From assembly GCA_963777905.1 (NCBI GenBank), contig CAVZSM010000019.1, positions 248,001 through 312,000 on the forward strand: a stretch of 64,000 nucleotides of DNA, read 5' to 3'. This DNA is from Trebonia sp963777905 (GTDB taxonomy: Bacteria; Actinomycetota; Actinomycetes; Streptosporangiales; Streptosporangiaceae). Position numbers and translations under genes: made by a program. The notes beneath the pieces are model-generated. The model was not told the DNA's origin. It made no database searches and saw only the letters and a list, made by a program, of their open reading frames with translations. Of this stretch, positions 44,129-52,352 are shown piece by piece. Numbering within the stretch: position 1 is the stretch's first letter; each line of letters begins with the position of its first letter.

Positions 44129-45688
44129 ATGAGCACTGACACCGACATCTCCGGCGGGCACGAGCGGGACTCCGCCGACCTGGCTCGCTTCGGCTACAAG
44201 CAGGAACTCAAGCGTTCACTAGGGCCATTCAGCTCGTTCGCTGTCGCCTTCAGCTACATCTCGCCGTCGACCGGCATCTTCACGCTGTTCGCGCTTGGCC
44301 TGACCACCCTCGGCGGAGTATTCATCTGGACCTGGCCGGTCGTGGCACTCGGCCAGTTCATCGTCGCACTGAACTTCGCCGAGGTTTCCAGCCACTTCCC
44401 GGTGGCCGGCTCGGTCTTCCAGTGGACGAAGTACCTCGCGAGCCGGAGCTACTCCTGGTTCACCGGCTGGATCTACCTGTTCGCCGGCATCCTGACCGTC
44501 ACCGCCGTCGTGGCGACGCTGCCACTGGCACTGATCCCCGCGCTGAACGGGCTCGGCTGGCATTCACTGAACGGCGCCAGCCTGAACACCCAGCTGGTCG
44601 TGGCGCTCATCACGCTGGTCGTCATCGCGATTCTGAACATCTACGGCGTACGGCTCGTCGCGGTCATCAACAACACTGGCGTGATCTTCGAGATCCTCGG
44701 CATGTTCGTGTTCGCGCTCGTGCTGCTGGCGTTCCACAACCACCAGGGCTTCCATGTGGTGACCAACAGCGCGGGCTTCCACGTCGGGCCGAGCTCGTTC
44801 CTCGCCGCCATGTTCATGAGCCTGTTCGTGATCTACGGTTTCGACACCGCGTCCACTCTCTCCGAGGAGACCCGCGACCCGCGCCGGGCCGCGCCCAAGG
44901 CGGTGCTGTACTCGGTCATCGGCGCGTTCGTCATCGGCGGCGTGTTCTTGCTGGCCACGCTGGTGGCGATCCCGAATCTGGGCACCGCGGTCAAGGACGG
45001 GTACGGGCCCGCGCAGATCATCGAGGCGAACTTCTCCACCGGCTTCGCGACGCTGTACCTGTTCGTGGTCTCCGCGGCCATCTTCGTCTGCTGCCTGTCC
45101 ATCCTGGCGGCGACGATCAGGCTCTGCTTCGGGATGGCACGCGACAACCAGCTGCCCATCTCCGGGCTGCTGAGCAAGGTGTCACCCAGCCTGCACACGC
45201 CGGTCTGGACCTGCATCGTGGTCGCGGCGCTGGCCGCTGTGCCCTTCATCAAGTACTCGGGCGCCGGGACGATCGCGATCGCGGCGACCGGCATGATCTA
45301 CCTGAGCTACTTCCTCGGCAACCTCGTGATCATGCGGGCTCGCGCACGCGGCTGGCCCAAGGCGAGCGCGCCGTTCCGGCTCGGCCGCTGGGGTCTGCTG
45401 GTCAATGTCATTGCGTTGCTCTACGGCGGGGCGATGCTGGTCAACTTCGCCTGGCCCCGGCCGGCGAGCAACCCCAAGCCGGAGCAGACCGGCGGGCTTC
45501 TCACCTTCGGGTGGGATTTCCTGAACAAGATCCCGATCCTGTGGACGGTGGCCATCGTCATCGTGCTGGTCGGGGCCATCTACTATCTCTGTGTCGGGCG
45601 GAAGAAGACCTTCCCGCAGGTGACCGCGCCGTTCCCGGACGACCCGCTGACGGCCGAAGCCAGCGCCGTACCACAGCCCGACAGCTAA
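44129..45688 (+). CDS. APC family amino acid/amine permease
   Basis: A 519-residue transporter with about twelve hydrophobic segments. The N-terminal FSSFAVAFSYISPSTGIFTLF motif and the FDTASTLSEETRDPRRAAPKAV loop mark the amino acid/choline/GABA permease branch (BAT1-like). The ATG at 44129 follows AAGGGGAGG. It is divergent from the choline-kinase/demethylase pair and upstream of a HutC-type GntR gene, so uptake of choline, ethanolamine or a methylated glycine is the best inference. Confidence 0.92.
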   Translation: MSTDTDISGGHERDSADLARFGYKQELKRSLGPFSSFAVAFSYISPSTGIFTLFALGLTTLGGVFIWTWPVVALGQFIVALNFAEVSSHFPVAGSVFQWTKYLASRSYSWFTGWIYLFAGILTVTAVVATLPLALIPALNGLGWHSLNGASLNTQLVVALITLVVIAILNIYGVRLVAVINNTGVIFEILGMFVFALVLLAFHNHQGFHVVTNSAGFHVGPSSFLAAMFMSLFVIYGFDTASTLSEETRDPRRAAPKAVLYSVIGAFVIGGVFLLATLVAIPNLGTAVKDGYGPAQIIEANFSTGFATLYLFVVSAAIFVCCLSILAATIRLCFGMARDNQLPISGLLSKVSPSLHTPVWTCIVVAALAAVPFIKYSGAGTIAIAATGMIYLSYFLGNLVIMRARARGWPKASAPFRLGRWGLLVNVIALLYGGAMLVNFAWPRPASNPKPEQTGGLLTFGWDFLNKIPILWTVAIVIVLVGAIYYLCVGRKKTFPQVTAPFPDDPLTAEASAVPQPDS

Positions 45689-45725
45689 GCACCGTCCGAG
45701 GGCTGGCAACAGGGGAGATTCGGCT

Positions 45726-46535
45726 ATGGCGCCACCGCCGCGGACCGGGCGCCGCCGCATTCGCCCCGCGCTGCGGACCGGCACGGGGCGGCCACCCGAG
45801 ATCGTCCGCGGGCCAGGCGCCACCGTGCACACTCAGATCGAGGACTGGCTGGCCAGCGAGATAGCCGCGGGCGCACTGGTCCCCGGCGACAAGCTGCCCT
45901 CCGAGCATGATCTGGCCACGTGGTTCGGCGTCAGCCGGATGACCCTGCGGCACGCGCTTGCCGAGCTGACCCGCCGCGGCCTGGTCACCAAGGCGGTGGG
46001 CAGGCACGGCGGGACTTTTGTCGCCGCGCCCAAGCTGGAGCAGGACCTGACGCGCCTGGCAGGGTTCTCCGAGCGACTGCGCCGTCACGGGATGATCGCC
46101 GGTGCCCGGGTGCTGTTCGCCAGCGAGCACCCAGCCGGGCCGGCTGCGGCGGCGGCCCTTAAGATCGGCAAGGACGACCTGGTGTGCGAGGTACAGCGGG
46201 TCCGGCTCGCCGACGGCAAGCCGATCGTCCTCGAGCGCTCGCTTTTCCCTGCTGACCGGTTTCCCGGCATGCTGGACTCGCGGCTCGACGGCTCGCTGTA
46301 TGAGCTGCTCGAGGTCAGGTACGGCCTGCGGCCGCACCGTGCCAGGGAGAGCCTGGAACCGGTGACCGCGCGAGTACGTGAGGCCGAAGCGCTCGAGGTC
46401 CCCGAGGGCGCGCCGCTGATGCTGGTCGAGCGCATCGCGTACGCCCGTTCCGGCGAGCCACTTGAATACGCCCGTGACCTGTTCCGCGGCGACCGGACCA
46501 AGGTTGTGGTCTGGACCTCCGAACTGGAGGACTGA
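45726..46535 (+). CDS. GntR family regulator, HutC subfamily (UTRA domain)
   Basis: A 269-residue regulator. After a basic N-terminal extension (about 1-35) comes the winged helix (LPSEHDLATWFGVSRMTLRHALAELTRRGLV), then the UTRA ligand domain (about 105-260, with RVRLADGKPIVLERSLFP). UTRA proteins sense small metabolites such as amino sugars, histidine intermediates or amines. It follows the permease by 37 bases and probably controls the divergent amine module through the GTCTAGAC-type sites at 44009-44058. Confidence 0.92.
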   Translation: MAPPPRTGRRRIRPALRTGTGRPPEIVRGPGATVHTQIEDWLASEIAAGALVPGDKLPSEHDLATWFGVSRMTLRHALAELTRRGLVTKAVGRHGGTFVAAPKLEQDLTRLAGFSERLRRHGMIAGARVLFASEHPAGPAAAAALKIGKDDLVCEVQRVRLADGKPIVLERSLFPADRFPGMLDSRLDGSLYELLEVRYGLRPHRARESLEPVTARVREAEALEVPEGAPLMLVERIAYARSGEPLEYARDLFRGDRTKVVVWTSELED

Positions 46536-46904
46536 GTCTCCAGGGAACGGCGAATATCGGCACCTACCGAGAGCGCGACGGTACCGCAGCTCACTGCCGC
46601 TCAGCCGGGGGGGAGAGCCGAGCGACGAGCAGCCAGCCGCGGACGGGGGCACCGTGTGGCGCGGTACCGCCGCGTGCGGTCACGATATCGGCCCGGGGCA
46701 GCGCCCACAAGGGGTTTGCGTCCGGCCGAGCGGGCGCTGCGCGGACACCAGCGGCCTCGGCGGCAGGATGCACAGCGCCCGTGACCATCTAGCTAATTTT
46801 CGTCTGTTGATCCCACCCCCTCGACGGGACCAGCGGCCCATACGATAGCGACTAAATGTCGCACTTATTTCGCACCGCCCGACCCGAACCGCCGAGAGGC
46901 GCCT
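46536..46904. other. Intergenic stretch without a supported gene
   Basis: No open frame here has a ribosome site or family similarity. A perfect 5-bp inverted repeat, GCGAC-TAAAT-GTCGC (46848-46862), lies about 43 bases before the next ATG in an AT-richer patch and may be a regulator site or part of the promoter of the following gene. Nothing else is evident. Confidence 0.6.
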
Positions 46905-47906
46905 ATGGCTAGCCACGGTCTCGATCGCTTGCACTCTGCCTCCGATGACCTTGCCCGGCAGGCCGCTGCGGAGTACCTGCGTGAACTCCTTCTGCGGCCC
47001 GGCCGGCCTCGGCGCACCTGGGAGCAGTACGCCGAGCGCACCCGGCATGGCCAGGTCAACCAACTCGCCGTGGCGGAGGTGCTCGCCCGGCACCTGTGGC
47101 AGCATCCGAGGCGGCGCAGGGACGGCGACTTGCTGCCCCGCCAACTGAAAGACACGGCCGCCCGCGCGCTGTCCGGCAGGCTGCTCAGCAAGGCGACCCT
47201 CGATCTGTTCATAGACGCCTTCGCGCTGCCCGCCGCCGAGCAGGATCAACTGTGGCGGCTGTGGGAGGGGTCCCCCCGAGTGCGCATGCTCACGGGCATC
47301 CGGGCAATCCGTCCGGATACTGCGGATAAGGTAGCCGCCTTGCTCGGCCCTCCCGGCCACCAGACGGTCTCGCTGCACGACCACACCTTCGTCCGAGCCG
47401 ACGGACGGGTTGGCGGGGTCCGGACCATCCAGGTGCTCGAGGCGCTCCGCGACGGGCTGGACAGCATCCCGTACATCTACGACACGTCGGCGCTCACACT
47501 GCGGGTCGGCCACGGCTGCGAGGCGCCTGTAGACCCCGGCAGCCAGGTCAAGGACGGCCCGTACGTGCTCCGCATTCCGCTCGCGAGGACGCTGTCCGCA
47601 GGGGAGACGCTTTCCCTGGAATACGCAACCACATTCCACTACCAGGGCGAGGTAACCGCGGAGCAGCGTCAGTACCGCAGGGCGGTCATGCGCCGGGTGG
47701 ATAACATCGACCTGCGCGTCGAGTTCGACCCGGGTTACGTCCCGTCGGCAATCTGGTGGGCGGTGTGGGACGGAGTAGACGGTGGCATCATCGAGCAGCA
47801 CAGGGTGCAGCCGGATAGCCAGAACTCGGTGCACCGGTACCTTCGCCTCGTGGAGAAGACGGTCGTCGGCTTCTACTGGGAGGACCGGACCCGCGAATCG
47901 CCCTGA
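46905..47906 (+). CDS. Actinobacterial protein of unknown function, helical N-terminus
   Basis: A 333-residue protein I do not recognise by name. The N-terminal 130 residues are rich in helices and Arg, with a segment LLSKATLDLFIDAFALPAAEQDQLWRLWEG. That segment resembles the end of XRE-like DNA-binding regions found in Streptomyces regulators. The C-terminal 200 residues look beta-rich (VLEALRDGLDSIPYIYDTSALTLRVG, SLEYATTFHYQGEV) and end in a YWEDR motif. ATG at 46905 with GAGAGG upstream. A sensor-type regulator is one possibility; confidence in function is low. Confidence 0.75.
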   Translation: MASHGLDRLHSASDDLARQAAAEYLRELLLRPGRPRRTWEQYAERTRHGQVNQLAVAEVLARHLWQHPRRRRDGDLLPRQLKDTAARALSGRLLSKATLDLFIDAFALPAAEQDQLWRLWEGSPRVRMLTGIRAIRPDTADKVAALLGPPGHQTVSLHDHTFVRADGRVGGVRTIQVLEALRDGLDSIPYIYDTSALTLRVGHGCEAPVDPGSQVKDGPYVLRIPLARTLSAGETLSLEYATTFHYQGEVTAEQRQYRRAVMRRVDNIDLRVEFDPGYVPSAIWWAVWDGVDGGIIEQHRVQPDSQNSVHRYLRLVEKTVVGFYWEDRTRESP

Positions 47907-47990
47907 TCCCGTTGCCGGCTGGTGCGGGTACTCGCCGAGGCCGGCCGTGCGGTCGGCATCGCGGGATTCAGCACTCGGAACGGAGGGTTC

Positions 47991-48497
47991 ATGTCAGTCA
48001 TCGAGGACATCCAGCACCGCTCGGCGCACATTCGCTGGCCGGAGGGCATCGTGCCCGAGCATGCCGACCTCTTCGCCCACAACGACATCGTGATCGCCGC
48101 GCCGCCGGCAAAGATCTGGGAGCACCTCGTCCACGCCACCGCCTGGCCGGACTGGTACGTCAACGCCCGCAACGTCACGGTCAACGCCCCCGGCAGGCTC
48201 CTCGGCGCCGGCGTGACGTTCGACTGGATCACCTTCGGCGCGCACATCCACAGCACCGTCCACGAATTCGAGCCCACCGCCCGCATCGGCTGGTACGGCG
48301 AGACAGACCAGTGGCTGGCCTACCACACCTGGCTGCTCGAGCCGCGCGACGAGAGCAGCGCCTACGTGGTCATGGAAGAGACCGGCACCGGGGCCAACCC
48401 GAGGAGACTCGCCAACACCAATCCCGGCCACATGCACCGCGGTCACGATCTGTGGAACGTCAGCCTCAAGTTCCTCTGCGAAAGCACCCAGGACTAG
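47991..48497 (+). CDS. SRPBCC (polyketide cyclase/START-like) family protein
   Basis: A 168-residue START-fold protein. The strand-helix element VIAAPPAKIWEHLVHATAWPDWY near residue 40 is the signature of SRPBCC proteins, and the C-terminal long helix (GHDLWNVSLKFLCE) closes the ligand cavity. Members bind hydrophobic ligands or act as cyclases and hydratases. ATG at 47991 with CGGAGGG upstream. It stands between the unknown protein and the convergent stress-protein gene, and no partner is evident. Confidence 0.87.
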   Translation: MSVIEDIQHRSAHIRWPEGIVPEHADLFAHNDIVIAAPPAKIWEHLVHATAWPDWYVNARNVTVNAPGRLLGAGVTFDWITFGAHIHSTVHEFEPTARIGWYGETDQWLAYHTWLLEPRDESSAYVVMEETGTGANPRRLANTNPGHMHRGHDLWNVSLKFLCESTQD

Positions 48498-48515
48498 CCG
48501 CGGCCGCTCTTGGTG

Positions 48516-49034
48516 TCACGGGATGATGATCACTGGGTAGTGAACGTGCCGTTCCAGGGCGCTGGGGACAGAGCCGAGGTCGTGATGGTATCCGTGCTCG
48601 GACCGGCCGACGATGAGGATCACCGCGGCGTCAGGCCCCCGCTCGCTACGTTTTTCGTCTGCCGCCGCGATCAGGTTGTCCGCGATCGCGCCGTTGCGGC
48701 GCTGGAAGTGCCAGCGGTGTGCGGCGCCCCTGAGGTGAGAGGCCTGCAGGTGAGCGCGGACCCTCTCGGATAGATCGCGCGTGTTGTCATCGAAGCTTTG
48801 CAGTACGTCGTCGGAGGCCTCGCCGGTGAGGCTGGCGGCGGCCATGGCCGGGAGGTGCGTCACGTACACGATCTCCATGCCGCCGGGCCGGTCGTTCAGC
48901 AGCCAGGCGGCCGCGTCCAGGGCGCGCAACGACGAGGCTGACCCGTCGAAGCCGACGATCGCGTACACCAACCGGTCCAATGGTCCGGTGAGGGTGCCCG
49001 CAGTCTGCACGGGATTGGTGGTGAGTGTGCTCAT
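48516..49034 (-). CDS. Universal stress protein (UspA family)
   Basis: A 172-residue Usp domain. The N-terminal strand LVYAIVGFDGSASSLRALDAAAWL and the C-terminal ILIVGRSEHGYHHD...GSVPSALERHVHYPVIII fit the family. The ATP-binding glycine motif (GxxGxxxxG-S) is altered to GRSEHGYHHDLGS, so nucleotide binding may be changed. The ATG at 49034 is chosen for the AAGGAGC site; the longer frame would cross the divergent MarR promoter. It is divergent from a MarR-type regulator and is probably controlled by it. Confidence 0.9.
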   Translation of the reverse strand: MSTLTTNPVQTAGTLTGPLDRLVYAIVGFDGSASSLRALDAAAWLLNDRPGGMEIVYVTHLPAMAAASLTGEASDDVLQSFDDNTRDLSERVRAHLQASHLRGAAHRWHFQRRNGAIADNLIAAADEKRSERGPDAAVILIVGRSEHGYHHDLGSVPSALERHVHYPVIIIP

Positions 49035-49074
49035 GATGTGCTCCTTCACCCGGTAGCCCGGTCCTGCCCGTATA

Positions 49075-49121
49075 GGGTTGGTATTTGCAACTCTAGACGT
49101 CGGGGTTGTATTCTGCAACTC
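49075..49121. promoter_or_regulatory. Two direct copies of a 19-bp MarR-type operator
   Basis: GGGTTGGTATTTGCAACTC (49075-49093) and GGGTTGTATTCTGCAACTC (49103-49121) repeat in the same orientation 28 bp apart. Each holds an inverted GTTG...CAAC pair. They lie between the divergent universal-stress and MarR genes, the usual place for MarR autoregulation. Confidence 0.7.
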
Positions 49122-49136
49122 AAAGATGGGGGGGAA

Positions 49137-49565
49137 ATGGCTCGCGAAGCTGCCCTTGATGACCTGTACCAGGGTCTGACCACGCTGTCCCGGCGGGCCC
49201 GCGATGTGGGCGATCACCTCCATCCAGGCTTGTCCCTGGTCGCCTACACACTGCTAACCCGGGTCGACGTCACGCCGGGGATGCGCGCGGCCGACCTGGC
49301 TTCGCATTTCGGTCTGGACAAGTCAACCCTGTCCCGCCAGCTTGAGCAGCTGATCTCGGCGGGACTGCTGCGCCGGGACGGAGAACGGCCGGGCCGCCGG
49401 GGCTACGTGCTGACCCTGACGGCTGCCGGGAGGCAGCACCTGGACGTAGCCGCGAGGGCCGTCCGGGATCGTCTCGCCGAGCGGCTGACCGACTGGGACG
49501 ACCGTGACGTAGCCGCCTTCGCCCAGCTGGTCACGAGGTTCAACGACAGCACCGGCCGTCCCTGA
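49137..49565 (+). CDS. MarR family transcriptional regulator
   Basis: A 142-residue winged-helix regulator with MRAADLASHFGLDKSTLSRQLEQLISAGLL as recognition region and DGERPGRRGYVLTLTAAG as the wing, then a dimerising C-terminal helix. ATG at 49137 with a G-rich site. Two direct repeats in front of it look like its binding sites. MarR proteins respond to phenolic or oxidative signals. Its 3' end runs up to a truncated VOC-family gene on the other strand. Confidence 0.92.
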   Translation: MAREAALDDLYQGLTTLSRRARDVGDHLHPGLSLVAYTLLTRVDVTPGMRAADLASHFGLDKSTLSRQLEQLISAGLLRRDGERPGRRGYVLTLTAAGRQHLDVAARAVRDRLAERLTDWDDRDVAAFAQLVTRFNDSTGRP

Positions 49566-49818
49566 CCGAGCGAACGGCCGTCTGGATCGCGTATGTAGCA
49601 GCGCAGTTCCGGGCCGCGGTCGGTCGGCGGTGTCAGGAACTGAGCCCCGCGGTCACGCCACTGCTGGTAGACGGCGTGGATGTCGGTGACGCGGATGTTG
49701 AGGAAGCTGCTGACGTGATCGGGGTCGCGCGGCGGCTCCAGCGTCACCGTCGGGCGTCGGAGGCGACGATGAAGTGCGTGAGGACGATTCCCTCTGCGGG
49801 CGCCGGGAACTTGGCCAT
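49558..49818 (-). pseudogene. VOC (glyoxalase/bleomycin-resistance) family gene with internal deletion
   Basis: The ATG at 49818 opens MAKFPAPAEGIVLTHFIVASD, the normal N-terminus of a VOC family protein. Then about 40 codons are missing, and in another frame the text resumes with PTVTLEPPRDPDHVSSFLNIRV and runs to CYIRDPDG. The C-terminal strand is replaced by unrelated codons at the junction with the MarR gene. It lies three bases after the YCII gene, so it was once the last gene of that operon. Confidence 0.8.
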
Positions 49819-49820
49819 CG

Positions 49821-50165
49821 CTAGCGCTCCAGCATCGGCCGCACCTCGACGGCCCCGCCGAACCGGGCGACCGGGATCCGTGCCGCGAACGCGATCGCCG
49901 CGTCGAGGCCTGACGTGTCGTAGACGTAATACCCGTCCAGCTCGTTTCCCGCCTCGACGGCGGGGCCGGCGGTCACCTGCGTCGTCCCGTCCTTCACGCG
50001 GACCGTCGCTGCCTCGCCCGCGGCCTGGAGCTGGTTGCCGTCGAGCACGCCCGGAGACTGGCGAATCGCTTCGAATTCGCCAGTCACCTTCTTTTGCTCC
50101 TCGGCGGGGAGCGCGCCGATCACCTTGTCAGCGCCGTTGAAGCGGACCTGGAGCAGGAACTTCAT
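49821..50165 (-). CDS. YCII/DGPF family protein
   Basis: A 114-residue protein of the YCII-related superfamily, with MKFLLQVRF as first strand, the ELDGYYVYDTSGLDAAIAFAARIP core and a VRPMLE end. It is the only intact gene of a small leftward operon whose first gene (MFS transporter) and last gene (VOC protein) are broken. The TetR operator ahead of the MFS remnant may still drive it. No activity can be assigned. Confidence 0.85.
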   Translation of the reverse strand: MKFLLQVRFNGADKVIGALPAEEQKKVTGEFEAIRQSPGVLDGNQLQAAGEAATVRVKDGTTQVTAGPAVEAGNELDGYYVYDTSGLDAAIAFAARIPVARFGGAVEVRPMLER

Positions 50166-50174
50166 CGGATCTCC

Positions 50175-50369
50175 TTACTTCCCTTGACTAGAGGATTTCG
50201 GCCGGCGGTTCGCTGCGGGGCAACGTGGGCTGCCGCGGACGAGGGCTAATCGGCCAGTTCCGGCGCCCGCAACGAGCATCGGCCGCCGCCCGAGCAGGTC
50301 GCCGGCCCGGCCGCCCAGCAGCACCAGCCCCGCGTAGGTGGCCAGTAGCGAGGCGGGCGGGGCGGGCAC
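50175..50369 (-). pseudogene. MFS transporter remnant
   Basis: ASLLATYAGLVLLGGRAGDLLGRRPMLVAGAG is the helix 2/motif A region of a DHA2-type major facilitator, similar to the LLGGRAGDLLGRRR of the intact pump at 39007-40500. About 30 codons of similarity remain; the other helices are gone and the frame ends in unrelated sequence. It lies downstream of two TetR-type operators and upstream of the YCII gene. Confidence 0.75.
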
Positions 50370-50388
50370 GAGATCGGCCTCCAGGATT

Positions 50389-50443
50389 GGACGGGTTGGT
50401 ACAGTCAGGAGGCTATCAGAAAGTGGACGATTTAGTACAGAGT
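50389..50443. promoter_or_regulatory. Two TetR-type sites before the MFS remnant
   Basis: The reverse complement of 50389-50407 reads TGACTGTACCAACCCGTCC and matches the autoregulatory palindrome of the neighbouring TetR gene (GGACTGTACCAGACAGTCC) at 15 of 19 positions. A second, weaker copy (GGACGATTTAGTACAG...) starts at 50425, 36 bp away, and abuts the TetR stop codon. They mark the promoter of the decayed MFS-YCII-VOC operon. Confidence 0.6.
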
Positions 50444-51045
50444 CAGCTCAAGTACGCCCGCACCCGCGCCAGCCCCGCCTCCACCGCGACCCGCAGTGAC
50501 GCCATGTCCTTGCGGGCCTGGCTGAGCACCATCCCGCCCTCGATGCTGGCCAGCAGCCCCGTGGCCAGCACGGCGGGCGAGGCGTCCGCGCGCAGTTCCC
50601 CGCGCTGGCACATCCGCTCCAGCGCGCTGGCTAGGAGCTGCTCCCAGGCGTCGAACCCGGCGGCGGCCTGCAGCCGGGCGTCCTCGTTGCGGCCGGCCAC
50701 CTCCGTCGCCAGCGTCCCGATCGGGCATCCCGGCAGCCCCGCCTGCTCGAACCCGGCGATGAATCCCTCCAGCGCCTGCTCCAGCCCGGCCAGCGACGAC
50801 ACGCCGTCGAGGGACTGGGTCAGCGCGGCCACCACCTGCGCGCAGCGGTACCCGACAGCCGCCGCCGCCAGCTCATCCCGGCTGCGGAAATAATGGTAGA
50901 ACTGGCCCTTGCCCGCCCCGGCAGCGGCAATCACCTCATCCACGCTGGTGGCGGCGATACCGCGTTCGGCGAACAGCTCCGCGGCCCGCTCCACGATCCG
51001 CTCCCGGCTGGCGCGCCCGCGCCTGGTTATCGGCTCACCCGGCAT
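50443..51045 (-). CDS. TetR/AcrR family regulator
   Basis: A 200-residue repressor with an N-terminal HTH (about 12-58: RIVERAAELFAERGIAATSVDEVIAAAGAGKGQFYHYF) and a TetR_C ligand domain with a single Cys pair-like GCPIGTL motif, as in AcrR-type regulators of drug pumps. ATG at 51045. The perfect palindrome at 51063-51081 lies 18 bases upstream, which suggests autorepression. Its presumed target, the MFS transporter, survives only as a fragment. Confidence 0.9.
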   Translation of the reverse strand: MPGEPITRRGRASRERIVERAAELFAERGIAATSVDEVIAAAGAGKGQFYHYFRSRDELAAAAVGYRCAQVVAALTQSLDGVSSLAGLEQALEGFIAGFEQAGLPGCPIGTLATEVAGRNEDARLQAAAGFDAWEQLLASALERMCQRGELRADASPAVLATGLLASIEGGMVLSQARKDMASLRVAVEAGLARVRAYLS

Positions 51046-51062
51046 GCGCCCATGCTAGCCGC

Positions 51063-51081
51063 GGACTGTACCAGACAGTCC
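51063..51081. promoter_or_regulatory. Palindromic operator of the TetR gene
   Basis: GGACTGT-ACCAG-ACAGTCC is a perfect 7-bp inverted repeat with a 5-bp spacer, placed 18 bases before the TetR start codon. Related sequences recur in front of the MFS remnant, so the same protein should bind both places. Confidence 0.8.
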
Positions 51082-51322
51082 AGGCCGTTAGCCTGGTGAC
51101 CGGCTGGGTGCCGGCCGGGAAACGGCCGGCCTGCCTGGGTTGTGCCCCTGGCTGCCGCACGGCGGTCACCGCCATTTTTGCCGCTCGCGTGCTCTCTGTG
51201 ACGTCACTGGCGCTCGCGGGCGTGCTATGCCCGCCCCGTTGTCTGGACCGCCCGCTGGAACGCCCCACGGACTGGACCGGGGCACGCGCCTCGATGGTGC
51301 CCCGGCCTCCGCGCGCAGGGCG

Positions 51323-51457
51323 TCAGCCCGGGAGGGCGTGCGGTTTGAACAGCGCGAGCCGTGCCCCGCCCGGGTCGGCTATCGTCACCGACGCGCCCGC
51401 GGGCCCGTCCGCCGGCCCTGCGATCACGGTGGCACCCAGCGACACCGCCCGCTAGTC
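51323..51457 (-). pseudogene. C-terminal fragment of a VOC family gene
   Basis: On the minus strand VSLGATVIAGPADGPAGASVTIADPGGARLALF and a final KPHALPG-stop match the C-terminal strand region of glyoxalase/VOC proteins (the DPGG and LF motif before the end). A TAG precedes it and no N-terminal half is found between the TetR operator and the sigma gene. It is a second, separate VOC relic in this neighbourhood. Confidence 0.65.
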
Positions 51458-51490
51458 CACAGCTGGCTACCGCGCCGGTAGCCTGTCGGT

Positions 51491-52144
51491 GTGAAAGGTG
51501 CCAGGGTGCCCGCGGAGGACCTGGACGAGGAGTCGTCGGCCTGGCTGCACCGCCTGGGCACCGCGGGCGCGGAGCGGCGGGCGGCCGAGCGTGACCTCCA
51601 CGCACAGCTGGTCCGCATCGCGCTGGCCGAGACCAGGCGCCGGGCGGCCAGCACCCCGGTGACTGGCCCGGAACTCGACGACGTCGCGCACCAGGCCGCC
51701 GGCGACGCGATGCTTGCGATCCTGGCCAAGCTCGCCGACTTCCGCGGCGAGAGCAGGTTCATCACCTGGGCGTACCGGTTCGTCATCCTTGAGGTGTCGG
51801 CCAAGCTCGGCAGGCACTACTGGCGCAACCCGCCGGTCGCGCTTGACGCCGGGCAGTGGCAGCGGCTGCCCGACCGGTTCGGGATCGACCCGGCGCGGCA
51901 CGCGGAAGCCGCGGGCATCCTGGCCGAGGTGCGCCGGGTTGTGGACGAGGAACTGACCGCGCACCAGCGGCGGATCTTCGTGGCGGTTGTGGTCGACCAG
52001 ATCCCGCGCGATGCGCTTGTCGCTGAGCTTGGCCTGCAGAAGAACGCGATTTACAAGGTGATTTTCGACGCGCGGCGTAAGATCCGCCGTGCGCTGGTCG
52101 CTAAGGGCTACCTGGAAGAGTCGGGGTGGAGCGGCGATGAGTGA
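51491..52144 (+). CDS. ECF-type sigma factor
   Basis: A 217-residue factor. Region 2 includes ELDDVAHQAAGDAMLAILAKLADFRGESRFITWAYRF, and region 4 includes LTAHQRRIFVAVVVDQIPRDALVAELGLQKNAIYKVIFDARRKIR. Both HTH signatures are ordinary. GTG start at 51491. It overlaps the next gene, a small zinc-type anti-sigma factor, by eight bases. This is a compact sigma/anti-sigma pair, likely for envelope or redox stress. Confidence 0.9.
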   Translation: MKGARVPAEDLDEESSAWLHRLGTAGAERRAAERDLHAQLVRIALAETRRRAASTPVTGPELDDVAHQAAGDAMLAILAKLADFRGESRFITWAYRFVILEVSAKLGRHYWRNPPVALDAGQWQRLPDRFGIDPARHAEAAGILAEVRRVVDEELTAHQRRIFVAVVVDQIPRDALVAELGLQKNAIYKVIFDARRKIRRALVAKGYLEESGWSGDE

Positions 52145-52352
52145 GCTGGACGGGCTGGAGCGGTTCCTGCGGACCGACCCGCGCGACGTCGGCTGTGACG
52201 AGGCCATGGCCGTGCTGCACGTCTACGTCGACCTGATGGCCGCAGGCGAGGACGCGGCCAGGCGTTACCCCGGGGTCGCGGCCCACCTGCTGGCCTGCGG
52301 CCCGTGCAATGAGGACTTCACCGGTCTCCTCGCTGCGGTCACTAATGGCTAG
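52137..52352 (+). CDS. Small zinc-binding anti-sigma factor-like protein (ZAS type)
   Basis: A 71-residue protein with the HxxxCxxC motif of ZAS anti-sigma factors (HLLACGPC at about residues 50-57) and an upstream cysteine (GCDEAM) that would complete the zinc site. There is no transmembrane segment, so it would be a cytoplasmic redox-sensitive anti-sigma. It overlaps the sigma gene by eight bases, the usual coupling for such pairs. Its 3' end overlaps the HAD gene by eight bases. Confidence 0.8.
   Translation: MSELDGLERFLRTDPRDVGCDEAMAVLHVYVDLMAAGEDAARRYPGVAAHLLACGPCNEDFTGLLAAVTNG

Noticed and set aside
44422..45864. 480-residue frame inside the permease gene
   Set aside because: Arg/His/Ala-rich out-of-frame reading of the APC permease.
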